This document shows positions 8,543 through 16,277 of a stretch of DNA of 64,000 bases, in pieces. Positions within the stretch are counted from its first letter, which is position 1. Each line of letters opens with the position of its first letter. This DNA is from Alphaproteobacteria bacterium 40-19. Its GTDB lineage: Bacteria; Pseudomonadota; Alphaproteobacteria; Holosporales; Holosporaceae. Under the pieces are notes generated by a model. That model saw nothing but the letters and a program-made list of their open reading frames with translations, did no database searches and had not been told where the DNA came from. A program made the translations under genes and the position numbers. The DNA lies in contig MKSD01000001.1 of the NCBI GenBank assembly GCA_001898075.1, forward strand, positions 310,001-374,000, in the 5' to 3' direction.

Positions 8543-9225
8543 TCACGGATAGGAATTGTTTTTTAAGTAATCAACTAAATTCTGACACAAAATGTTTTTA
8601 CAATATAGAACAAGAAACGTGCCGTAATGATTAATTTCAAATCCCACTTTAAGGCCAGTATTCAGGGATGATTGGTTATCCACATTACAGCTCCACTAGG
8701 GTATTATTTTGTAATTGCCACATGCATTCATTAAATGAGACACAATGCGTGTTGCATACCCCTTGCGTTTATGTTCGGGATGCGTATAACGCCTATTTCA
8801 GCATAGCCACCACCAACGCTTATATAAGCCTCACTAACAACTCCCGAGCCTTTGCATAAAGCGTACCCAATACCATAGTATAAAAATTTTTTATCTGACC
8901 CATAAAGTTCATATCGTTCTTTATACCAGGTGCATTGCTTAAAAAGGTCAATTGATTTAATAGGCTTAATTTCGAAACCGGGTTCTAGCGATATAATTCT
9001 ACCTGGCTCTGTCAGAGAAAGTGAGCTGCGCAAATGAAAATTCCAATCATGGTTTAAAAATAGTGGATGATATTTAGTCTGACAGTACAGCATGGGAAAC
9101 TTCAGTCCTTTAATCATAGAGCCGACCTCAGTTACATCTTCATCTATTGTTTGACCTGCAATAAACACACATGGATCCTGGCCATTTTCTATAACCAAGA
9201 TAGGTTTTTCAGAACATTCAAAAGG
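8543..9225 (-). pseudogene. Decayed GNAT-family acetyltransferase
   Basis: The minus-strand frame from about 9225 reads a GNAT-like protein through GGGYAEIGVI, then loses frame near 8772. One base over, the text continues HPEHKRKGYATRIVSHLMNA, the expected acetyl-CoA-binding loop and helix. A TAG interrupts it, after which WSCNVDNQSSLNTGLKVGFE follows in the same frame to a TGA at 8545-8543. The asparagine-containing C-terminal motif is typical of GNAT enzymes. The N-terminus also lacks a good start and is preceded by TAA. One frameshift, one stop and a missing start make this clearly inactive. The 155-codon open frame at 8731-9198 is only a piece of it. Confidence 0.72.
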
Positions 9226-9374
9226 TTACCTTATTTTTTTCAATAATTATTTAATTCCGGTGTTTGAAGATTTTATCATAAAGCTACCGCTACAACAATT
9301 AAAAAATTAAAAACTTGAAAATCAATGTTAACTTAGTTTACACTTAAAAAGTTGTCAGATTTTTAGGAAAACAC

Positions 9375-10118
9375 ATGATTTTAGTTATAGGAGGATCTTC
9401 AGGTATTGGTCTTGGAGTTGTCAATCATTTTTTAAAAATGGGAAGAAGGACCTGGCTTGTTTCCAAAGACAAGGAAAAACTTTCAAAGTTAGAAAAAAAC
9501 CTAAAAAAAGACTACGGCTCTTTAGTACAGACCAGTTGCGTTGATCTTCTTCAACCCGATCAGGTGAATCATTTCATTCAAGAGGTTGAACAGGAAAAAA
9601 ATCACATTGAATATTTAGTCAATAACGCAGGATTTTTTAAATATATTCCTTTTTTAGAGCATACTTACCAAGACTACGATGATCAGATGGCTTTGAACCG
9701 AGCACTATTTTTCATGACTCAAGCTGTTATTAAAAACATGCTGAAGAATGGAAAAGGCTCTATCGTCAACGTGGGATCTACGTTGGCCCAGCAGCCTGTA
9801 AGAACCGCACCGACGGCAGCATACTCTATGCAAAAAGCAGGCTTACATGTTCTGACAAAAAACTTAGCATTAGAATTTGCCTCTTCTAATATCAGAGTCA
9901 ACACAGTGGCACCTTCTGTCACCTTTACACCGGCGTTTGATTCTTTGTGTAATGAAAAAGAGTTAAAAGAAAGGTTTGGTCCTGTGCATCCTTTAGGACG
10001 TATCGGGGAGGTCAGCGATATGGTAGACGCTATAGAATTCTTTTTATCAGACCAATCATCCTGGGTAACAGGGCAATGCCTTTTCGTAGATGGAGGTCTT
10101 TTAGCCGGAAAAAACTAA
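9375..10118 (+). CDS. Short-chain dehydrogenase/reductase (SDR)
   Basis: Classical SDRs are NAD(P)H-dependent oxidoreductases. The 247-residue product shows the cofactor motif GGSSGIGLG at the very N-terminus, NNAG near residue 88, the catalytic Ser in NVGST and the YxxxK pair in AAYSMQKAG. The C-terminus WVTGQCLFVDGG is the standard FabG-like end. The start MILVIGGSSG places the glycine motif closer to the N-terminus than usual, but no better start exists, and TAGGAAAA precedes the ATG. It resembles FabG, but substrate cannot be read from sequence. It converges on the UbiH-like gene. Confidence 0.9.
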   Translation: MILVIGGSSGIGLGVVNHFLKMGRRTWLVSKDKEKLSKLEKNLKKDYGSLVQTSCVDLLQPDQVNHFIQEVEQEKNHIEYLVNNAGFFKYIPFLEHTYQDYDDQMALNRALFFMTQAVIKNMLKNGKGSIVNVGSTLAQQPVRTAPTAAYSMQKAGLHVLTKNLALEFASSNIRVNTVAPSVTFTPAFDSLCNEKELKERFGPVHPLGRIGEVSDMVDAIEFFLSDQSSWVTGQCLFVDGGLLAGKN

Positions 10119-10120
10119 CG

Positions 10121-10160
10121 TCCTTATAGTAAAATTTTGAAAATATATAAGGTCGTTTTT
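10121..10160 (+). terminator. Probable intrinsic terminator after the SDR gene
   Basis: CCTTATA (10122-10128) and TATAAGG (10146-10152) are perfect complementary arms followed by five T after TCG. The hairpin starts just after the SDR stop codon and lies between convergent genes. Confidence 0.5.
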
Positions 10161-10189
10161 CGCGATGATATGGCTGAAAAAGTTTTTCC

Positions 10190-11350
10190 TTAAAAATCAA
10201 AAGGACAACACGCTTTTTTCAAAAAAAAGTTTTTGGCAACGGGAAATTTTTCAGCCACAAAAGAAAATAGCTCCCAGTTCAAGGCTCCTGCAGAATGTTG
10301 AAAACCTTCAGCCATAGCATAAATAAAATAAGGAATTTGATCCGAGGTTTTAAGAATATTTTTATCTAAAACTCCAAAGTCTCGCCCTAAAATATGTTGC
10401 ATTGCAATCCAAGATACGGATTTAGCTGTTTGTAAAAGGGCGATATTCAGACCCTGCCCCAATAAAGGATGCACACTTTGTTGCGCTTCTCCCAAGATAA
10501 GCACTCGTGGGGCAATAACCGGGGGAGAGCGATCCCAGCGTAAAGGATAAATCCCCCTTGCCCCTTTGGGCCAGAACCTCCTGTGATAAGGGGCCACTAA
10601 ATGGTTCACTTTTTGTACAAGAGCCTGAGGGGAAAGCTGCTTCAAATGATCTGTCATCCCCTGAGGATGCATCCAGATAACTCCTGCCGTGTGCTTAGAA
10701 AGGGGCAATACGCCCAAACATCCTTGATTTAAAAAAAGCTCTAAAGCTTCTTCAGGACCGCGATAGCCCGCCGAAAAACTTAAGGCTTGCTGACCAAAGT
10801 CATAGCGATGAGTCCAATGACCACAGAGGCGCTTGACCCAAGAATTTTGACCATCTGCCCCAATACACAGGGCAGCCGTAAGATTTTGACTGCCTAATTG
10901 CTCGTTCTGTAAACTGACAGTCACTTCTTTTAAAGTGTGGGTTAAATTTGTAAGAGCCCAAGGATACCATAAATCCAGCAGCGGCTGTGTAAGACAATGC
11001 TGCAAGAGTATCTTTTTCAGATATGCCTCGTGAACCATACTGCCCAACCGATCTAAGCCAACCTCTTGGGCCGCAATCCGAAAACCTTCCGAACAATCCT
11101 GTCTTACAATCAAGGCTTGCGATAAGGGCCAGAACGGATCGGGCACAGGCAAAAGTCCTTGTTGCTGTAACCAAGTCACAGAAGCCTTAGAAAGCATCAA
11201 AAAGCGTCCTTGACCAGACTCTGCTTTCAGATCTTTACGGTCTATTAGGGCGCACCTCAGACCCACACGGCACAATGACAAAGCGGCCACCATCCCCACA
11301 GGCCCTGCCCCCAAAACGATGACGTCATAACAAGAGCTTTTTTTTTCCAC
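10190..11350 (-). CDS. UbiH/UbiF/COQ6-family FAD-dependent hydroxylase
   Basis: These monooxygenases hydroxylate the ring of ubiquinone precursors. The 386-residue protein begins with the dinucleotide-binding motif VIVLGAGPVGMVAALSL and has the DG motif CIGADGQNSWVK near residue 168. The third flavin motif, normally GDAAHxxHPxxGQGxN, reads GEAQQSVHPLLGQGLNIAL, so the usual Asp and AAH are replaced while HP and GQGLN are kept. The length is normal. With ubiG also in the window, a ubiquinone role is likely, but which ring position it serves is not readable. The altered motif could reduce FAD binding or mark a diverged subgroup. Confidence 0.86.
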   Translation of the reverse strand: MEKKSSCYDVIVLGAGPVGMVAALSLCRVGLRCALIDRKDLKAESGQGRFLMLSKASVTWLQQQGLLPVPDPFWPLSQALIVRQDCSEGFRIAAQEVGLDRLGSMVHEAYLKKILLQHCLTQPLLDLWYPWALTNLTHTLKEVTVSLQNEQLGSQNLTAALCIGADGQNSWVKRLCGHWTHRYDFGQQALSFSAGYRGPEEALELFLNQGCLGVLPLSKHTAGVIWMHPQGMTDHLKQLSPQALVQKVNHLVAPYHRRFWPKGARGIYPLRWDRSPPVIAPRVLILGEAQQSVHPLLGQGLNIALLQTAKSVSWIAMQHILGRDFGVLDKNILKTSDQIPYFIYAMAEGFQHSAGALNWELFSFVAEKFPVAKNFFLKKACCPFDF

Positions 11351-11445
11351 CGACGTCCTTAGGGTGCCTGAAACAGTCTAAGCTACTTTAGCGAAAAACA
11401 CCTTTTCGATTCAAGAGCAGCCTCCGCAACCCTTTGAAAATAGCT

Positions 11446-11931
11446 TCAGTCTTCTTTAGCAACTTTGCTACGCGCTTTTAAAAGCTCCTTGCCTTTATAT
11501 CTAAGTTTTTTTGAAAAGTTTTTAATATTTACATCGTCTTCAGACAACACTGTATTAAACATTTTATAGACTTCATCATTAGTAACCTTATATTTCTTAA
11601 TCTTCTTAGAGTTTTTTGTCTTAAGGCTCATTTTCAAGAAGAGTCGAACTTTTTTCTGAAATTTTTTGTCAAGCTTTTTCAAAAGGCTTTTATAAACAGC
11701 TTGAGACGTTTGATGGTTATATTCAGAAGCGCTCTTAAAATCGTTTGTTGCACTTGAATTCGCTGAACCAAAACAAGCGTCGGTATTTGCAACAGGTAAA
11801 TTTTTTTTAAACGCATCACACAACGCTGCCTTGTCTGTCTCTATATTGCTTCCTGAAGAAATATTTGCCTTAACAGAAGCGGCAGAAAAACAAAGTGCAC
11901 ACACCAAGTAAAAAAAATGTTTCATTTCCAA
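11446..11931 (-). CDS. Small secreted protein with shared basic C-terminal domain (family A)
   Basis: The 161-residue precursor has a clear signal peptide ending near SVKA (start at 11931 or, two codons in, at 11925). Its C-terminal half is basic and helical, containing LLKKLDKKFQKKVRLFLKM and YKMFNTVLSEDDVNIKNFSKK. The same pattern, LYxxFNxVLxxDDxxxKNxxKK, ends the 257-residue protein at 12427-13200 and both broken genes at 11971 and 13375, so this is one member of a four-gene tandem family. Unlike its relatives it lacks the YxxGSxxW repeats in its N-terminal half. I recognise no known domain. The family arrangement suggests an exported, lineage-specific protein. Confidence 0.8.
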   Translation of the reverse strand: MEMKHFFYLVCALCFSAASVKANISSGSNIETDKAALCDAFKKNLPVANTDACFGSANSSATNDFKSASEYNHQTSQAVYKSLLKKLDKKFQKKVRLFLKMSLKTKNSKKIKKYKVTNDEVYKMFNTVLSEDDVNIKNFSKKLRYKGKELLKARSKVAKED

Positions 11932-11970
11932 AAAAAACTTTATAATTTGTTACTATAAAGTTTAGACCCT

Positions 11971-12364
11971 TTATTTGTCAAGAAGCTTACGACGTGCTTC
12001 TACAGCCTCGTTCACTTCGTTCTTTATTTTTTTTAGCCACATTCTTGAAACTTACATTTTTGGCAGATAACGCTTTATTGAACACCTTATAAACCTCTTC
12101 CATAGGTAAAGAATTTTTTCCTTTTTTTTGCTCTACCTTTCTTCCTCCGAAACTAACTAAAGATAAGGATTTCTGCCATTTAAGATTTTATAGATTTTTT
12201 CAAAATTTACATCGTCTTAATCATAAACTTTGTCCCCCTTTGAAATAAAATTAGTTCCCTTTGCAGACCAAAATAAACTTCCGTCGGGATATTCTTTAAC
12301 AAATCTCTTAGAGGAATTCGGCAATAAAGCAATTATTAATGCTATAAAATTTAAATACTTTCAT
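11971..12364 (-). pseudogene. Broken family A secreted protein
   Basis: An ATG at 12364 opens MKVFKFYS and then stops, while the next frame gives a signal-peptide-like FIALIIALLPNSSKRFVKEY, then the family repeat PDGSLFWSAKGTNFISKGD and a stop. Further on a different frame gives MEEVYKVFNKALSAKNVSFK, the family's C-terminal motif, and after another shift ends with NEVNEAVEARRKLLDK at the TAA 11973-11971. At least three disruptions separate pieces that together match the neighbouring intact members. No single frame encodes a useful product. It lies directly between the 161- and 257-residue relatives. Confidence 0.6.
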
Positions 12365-12426
12365 TTGAAAGCTTAAAAAAAACTACGCCCCGTATAAAAT
12401 AAAATTTTTAATAAGTCACTGCTTTT

Positions 12427-13200
12427 TTAATGATTCAGATTTGCCATTTCTTCTTTTATTTTCTTCGTCATGTTTTTTAATTTTAGATCATCTTTTTCTA
12501 ACACCTTATTGAATTTTTCATAAAGTTTATCAAAGCCAAACCCTTGTTTTTTAACTGCTTTAAGCAAACTTATCATAAATCTATCAATTTTTTCTTGTGT
12601 TTTTTTATTAAACTTTTTTAAAAGTTTCTGATACAACTCTTTTTTTTCATTTTTTTCGTCTTGTAATTTATTTTTAAAAAAATGCTGAAAAGGTTTTAAA
12701 TTTCCTGGGTAAGGATTCTTATTATTCAATCTTTCTACGATCTCATAAAAATCAACATCCTTTTGATCACTATAAATTTGGCCATCCAATTTGCAAGAAC
12801 GCACACCTTCCTTAATCCAATACTCACTTCCATTTTTATACTTAGCAAAAAAACTTTCGGTGGCGTTTTTTGCATTTTCTGTCTTGAAATTTTTAAATCC
12901 TTCCGACCCCCAAACAATCTTTTTTTCAGATGGTAGTTTTTGAAAATATGGCGGCTCTTCATAAGGATGTCCATTATTTAATTTTTTTACAATTTCATTG
13001 AAATTTTTAATTCGGTCTTTACGATATTTTTGACCATTTAATTGACAAAAAAGTACATCTCCTGAACCCCAAAGTTTGTCTCCATTTTTATACGTACGGC
13101 AGAACTCATAAGGAGCCTTTGTATAAATACCCCCAACCTCGCCACCATGATGAGAAGTTTTCATAGAAAGAATAGCTGCTTCAAAAACTTTACCAGGCAA
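12427..13200 (-). CDS. Family A protein with two YxNGxxW repeats
   Basis: The 257-codon frame has two repeats of about 60 residues: one with TYKNGDKLWGSGDVLFCQLNG and FNEIVKKLNNGHPY, one with KYKNGSEYWIKEGVRSCKLDG and FYEIVERLNNKNPY. Each contains a YxNG-W unit, a single Cys and an LNN-PY end. The C-terminal 75 residues hold the helical domain of family A (KLYEKFNKVLEKDDLKLKNM). Unlike its relatives it has no visible signal peptide. The frame starts at a TTG, and an ATG at 13164 (MKTSHHGGEV) is another option; upstream in frame lies ATG followed by six codons and TAG, so the 5' end may be damaged. Function unknown. Confidence 0.7.
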   Translation of the reverse strand: MPGKVFEAAILSMKTSHHGGEVGGIYTKAPYEFCRTYKNGDKLWGSGDVLFCQLNGQKYRKDRIKNFNEIVKKLNNGHPYEEPPYFQKLPSEKKIVWGSEGFKNFKTENAKNATESFFAKYKNGSEYWIKEGVRSCKLDGQIYSDQKDVDFYEIVERLNNKNPYPGNLKPFQHFFKNKLQDEKNEKKELYQKLLKKFNKKTQEKIDRFMISLLKAVKKQGFGFDKLYEKFNKVLEKDDLKLKNMTKKIKEEMANLNH

Positions 13201-13304
13201 CTAGAAAATTGGATTAAACATATTAAAAATTTATTGAAATCTTAAATATTTTAGAATAGAAAAAAATATCTGTCAATTTTGACTCTAATTTAATCTTTTT
13301 TAAA

Positions 13305-13343
13305 ATAAACAAAAAAAGCTGCTAATCCTAAAAATCAGCAGCT
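13305..13343 (-). terminator. Intrinsic terminator downstream of the 13375-14033 gene
   Basis: On the minus strand AGCTGCTGAT pairs with ATTAGCAGCT, with one weak pair, around a 6-base loop, followed by TTTTTTTG. It lies 32 bases after the stop codon and separates this gene from the 257-residue relative. Confidence 0.7.
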
Positions 13344-13374
13344 CTGAAAAAAAATCTTATAAAAATTTTAATTC

Positions 13375-14033
13375 TTAGTCCACCAAACCTTTCATTTCCT
13401 GCTGCACTCTTTTATTTACGTTCTTTAGATTCACGTCATCTTCTGCCAAAACGTTATTAAAAGCTTGGTAAACGTCATCAGAATCAATCTCATGTTTTTT
13501 ATACTTCTTAGATTTAATCTTCTTAAGCCAGCTATCCAAAAGCTTCTTTAAGGTCTTCCAAGAGACTTTTAAATTCCTCTTTAGGATTTTCATCCTCATC
13601 AGCAGCTGTAGAAGCATCATCTTTCCAAGAAAATTTAGAAGAACTTTTACTCTGAGCATCCATCGCGTCCCAATCTATTGAACTGGAAGAAGGCTTATAA
13701 TCATAGCTAGAAGTTAAACTGGAAGAAGGCTTATAATCATAGCTAGAAGAAGATTTTTGAGCCACTCTTTTTAGATAAGGGTCTCCATTATTAAGTTTAT
13801 TAAGGCTATCCCAAAAATCTTTGTCAATATTACTACTGATATGTCTACCATTTAAAGTCCCCCAAGAGCCACTATTAGAACTACTATAAAGATAATCTCC
13901 GTTAGGATACTGATACTAGCAGCTTCCATCGGAGTACCGAATCCATTTGGAACCATCTGCATACTCTAGATCCGCATTAGCGGCCGTTGCAAGAAAAACC
14001 AAAAATTAATTTAAAAAAATTTTTCATCATCAT
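13375..14033 (-). pseudogene. Broken family A secreted protein with Ser-Tyr repeats
   Basis: Three consecutive ATG codons start MMMKNFFKLIFG; the signal peptide then continues only in the next frame as VFLATAANADLEYADGSKW. That frame carries the family units YADGSKWIRYSDGSC, a TAG at 13918-13916, then YPNGDYLYSSSNSGSWGTLN and FWDSLNKLNNGDPY. A Ser-rich section with the duplicated unit SSSYDYKPSSSLTSSYDYKP follows. The frame changes near 13540, after which DDVYQAFNNVLAEDDVNLKN completes the family C-terminus. Two shifts and one stop make a full-length product unlikely; the 77- and 94-codon open frames here are fragments. It has its own terminator. Confidence 0.7.
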
Positions 14034-14241
14034 AAAAACAAGTTTTTTATATAAAAAAATAATAACAAAAATCCCACACTTTGCCAATTAACTTTATTTT
14101 AATATATTTATTTTTTTAAAAACAATAAAACTTCGAACATTTTTTTCTACATACTGATCTAAAACAAAGTTATCTGTTTTTGCTTGAAGCCAACCTGCAT
14201 TCCTTATAAACTAATTACTTGAAATCCCTAAAGGTTGGAAC

Positions 14242-15984
14242 GTGAAGAGCTTTTTTTCTTTCATCATCAGTGTTACGCGTCCTTTTTGGAAATATGCTAC
14301 AGGATTGTGGCTGGTTTCCGTAGGTTGGGCTTTGGTGGTCACCCTTCAACCTTACGTGGTTAAACAAGTGATTGACACTGTTATGAGTGCCTCGGGGCCA
14401 CAGCTGTACACCAAACTTTTGTGGCTTTTAGCTGCTTATCTGGGGGTCGGATTGGGATTCATTAGCCTGAATTTTTATTACGATTTTTTAATTGTCCGGT
14501 TTTTCCCTGCTCAAAAAGAATTTATTACCGTTAAGTTGATGCGCCGCCTGATGCGTTATCCTGTTAGTTTTTACCAAAAACACTTTGCCGGAAGCCTGAC
14601 AGGAAAAATCAACGACGTTGTTTCTCACACCTCTAACCTTATAGAGATTTTTGCCGACAATTTCACTACGTGCTTTTTCACGTTAATTTTTGTGATCATC
14701 AATATGGTCTATATTGATGTGCGCTTTGTATGGGCCTTATTAGTTTGGTTGGTTATTTTTTTAGGGGGGTCTTTGTGGATGCTGTTTTCACACAGTGACT
14801 TGTCTTATTATTCCGCCGAGGCACGCTCTAAGGTGTTAGGTCATATCGTAGATTTGTTTGCCAACATGTCCAGCGTACGCTTATTCTTTCGTCACAACCA
14901 TGAACTACGCCTGGTGCAACAGATAGCCCACAAGGCTTCCTTAAAAGAAAGGGCCCGGGATCGTTTTTTCTTAAAGCTCCACCTATTTCAAGGCATTTCT
15001 TTTTCATTGTTTGAGCTGAGTTGTTTTTATTGGCTGCTTTCCGGTCTTTCTAACAAAACCATCTCACCAGGGTCTTTTGTCTTACTGTTAACCTTGAATC
15101 TTCAAATATTGAACCAGTTTTGGAGCCTGGGAACAGAAATTCGAGATTTCTGGGAAAAAATGGGGGCCCTGCAACAAGCTTTGGGAACCATCTATTCTGT
15201 AGAGCAAATAAAAGAAACCCGACCTGAAAGCGAACTGGTGGTGACCAAAGGCCGCATTGATTTTAAAGACGTTTATTTCTCTTATGGTGAGGGCCCCATT
15301 TTTAAAGGGCAAAGTGTATCCATTTTACCAGGTCAACGGCTGGGCGTCGTGGGGCTTTCCGGAGGAGGCAAAACAACTTTTGTCAATTTAATTTTAAAGC
15401 TATACGATATCCAAGGTGGAAAAATCCTGATTGATGGACAAGATATCGCAACAGTTTCTCTGGAAGGGCTAAGACAAGCTATTTCTGTCATCCCCCAAGA
15501 GTGCATCCTGTTTAATCGATCAGTAGAAGACAACATTCGTTATGGCAAACCAGATGTCACCGAAGAGGAAGTCCGGGAAGCTGCCCGCAAAGCTCAAATT
15601 CACACGACTATTGAAAATTTACCTAACGGCTATCATACATTGGCCGGTGAGCGGGGAATGAAATTTTCAGGAGGGCAGCGTCAGCGCATCACCATCGCCC
15701 GAGCCATTTTAAAAGATGCCCCTATCTTAATCATGGATGAACCCACCAGCAGCATGGATGGCGTTACAGAAGAAGAGCTAGGAAAAGCATTCGCCCAAGT
15801 TATGAAAGGAAAAACAGTCATTATGATCGCCCATCGTCTGCACACTTTGATGGAAATGGATCGAATTTTGGTGTTCGGAGAAGGAAAAATCGTTCAAGAT
15901 GGCCCCCATGAACAGCTGATTCAACAAGAAGGATTGTACCGCAAACTATGGAACCTGCAGATGGCGGATACCAAAAAAAAGTAA
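14242..15984 (+). CDS. ABC exporter, fused membrane and ATPase domains (MsbA/lipid exporter type)
   Basis: The 580-residue protein has about six membrane segments in residues 1-320 and a C-terminal ATPase domain. The ATPase shows Walker A GLSGGGKTT near residue 372, signature FSGGQRQR, Walker B LIMDEPTSSMDG and the switch histidine in IAHRL. Half-transporters of this design work as homodimers and export lipids, peptides or drugs; the substrate cannot be deduced. The start is GTG at 14242, with AAAGG eight bases upstream. A similar but separate exporter is at 34180-35973. Family assignment is firm, the MsbA-like role is a guess. Confidence 0.92.
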   Translation: MKSFFSFIISVTRPFWKYATGLWLVSVGWALVVTLQPYVVKQVIDTVMSASGPQLYTKLLWLLAAYLGVGLGFISLNFYYDFLIVRFFPAQKEFITVKLMRRLMRYPVSFYQKHFAGSLTGKINDVVSHTSNLIEIFADNFTTCFFTLIFVIINMVYIDVRFVWALLVWLVIFLGGSLWMLFSHSDLSYYSAEARSKVLGHIVDLFANMSSVRLFFRHNHELRLVQQIAHKASLKERARDRFFLKLHLFQGISFSLFELSCFYWLLSGLSNKTISPGSFVLLLTLNLQILNQFWSLGTEIRDFWEKMGALQQALGTIYSVEQIKETRPESELVVTKGRIDFKDVYFSYGEGPIFKGQSVSILPGQRLGVVGLSGGGKTTFVNLILKLYDIQGGKILIDGQDIATVSLEGLRQAISVIPQECILFNRSVEDNIRYGKPDVTEEEVREAARKAQIHTTIENLPNGYHTLAGERGMKFSGGQRQRITIARAILKDAPILIMDEPTSSMDGVTEEELGKAFAQVMKGKTVIMIAHRLHTLMEMDRILVFGEGKIVQDGPHEQLIQQEGLYRKLWNLQMADTKKK

Positions 15985-16050
15985 CCTTGATCTTGAACAA
16001 AAGCTAAGTTTTGTTTAGAATTAATTTAAGTTTTTCTTCTGAGACAAAAA

Positions 16051-16158
16051 ATGAAATTTTTAAAAAAAGTGTTGCTTTTAGCTTTTTTAGGCTCCAGTGG
16101 CCTTAAAAGCTGGGCTGTTTCTATAGAAGAGTTTACAAAAAAACTAAGCTCTTATTAG
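16051..16158 (+). other. Detached signal-peptide frame of the downstream cysteine protease
   Basis: ATG at 16051 opens MKFLKKVLLLAFLGSSGLKS and WAVSIEEFTKK, then meets TAG at 16156-16158. At the run of seven A (16137-16143) the frame one base away is open and continues KLLLEQIVSKSSRLDIKQED straight into the 480-codon frame starting at 16278. One changed A would restore a single protein with a signal peptide. This may be a fresh mutation, or a slippage site that lets part of the transcripts or ribosomes regain frame. Confidence 0.6.
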
Positions 16159-16277
16159 AGCAAATTGTTTCAAAAAGTTCTAGACTAGATATTAAACAGG
16201 AAGATATAAATAACATATCAAACTTTCTGAAAAATGAATGGGAGAAAAAAAATCCTGATCAAAAAGAATTTTTAACG

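Noticed and set aside
12427-13200. Toxin or MORN-repeat protein
   Set aside because: YxNGxxW units recall MORN repeats, but unit length (about 60 residues), the Cys and the LNN-PY ending do not fit, so no name is given.
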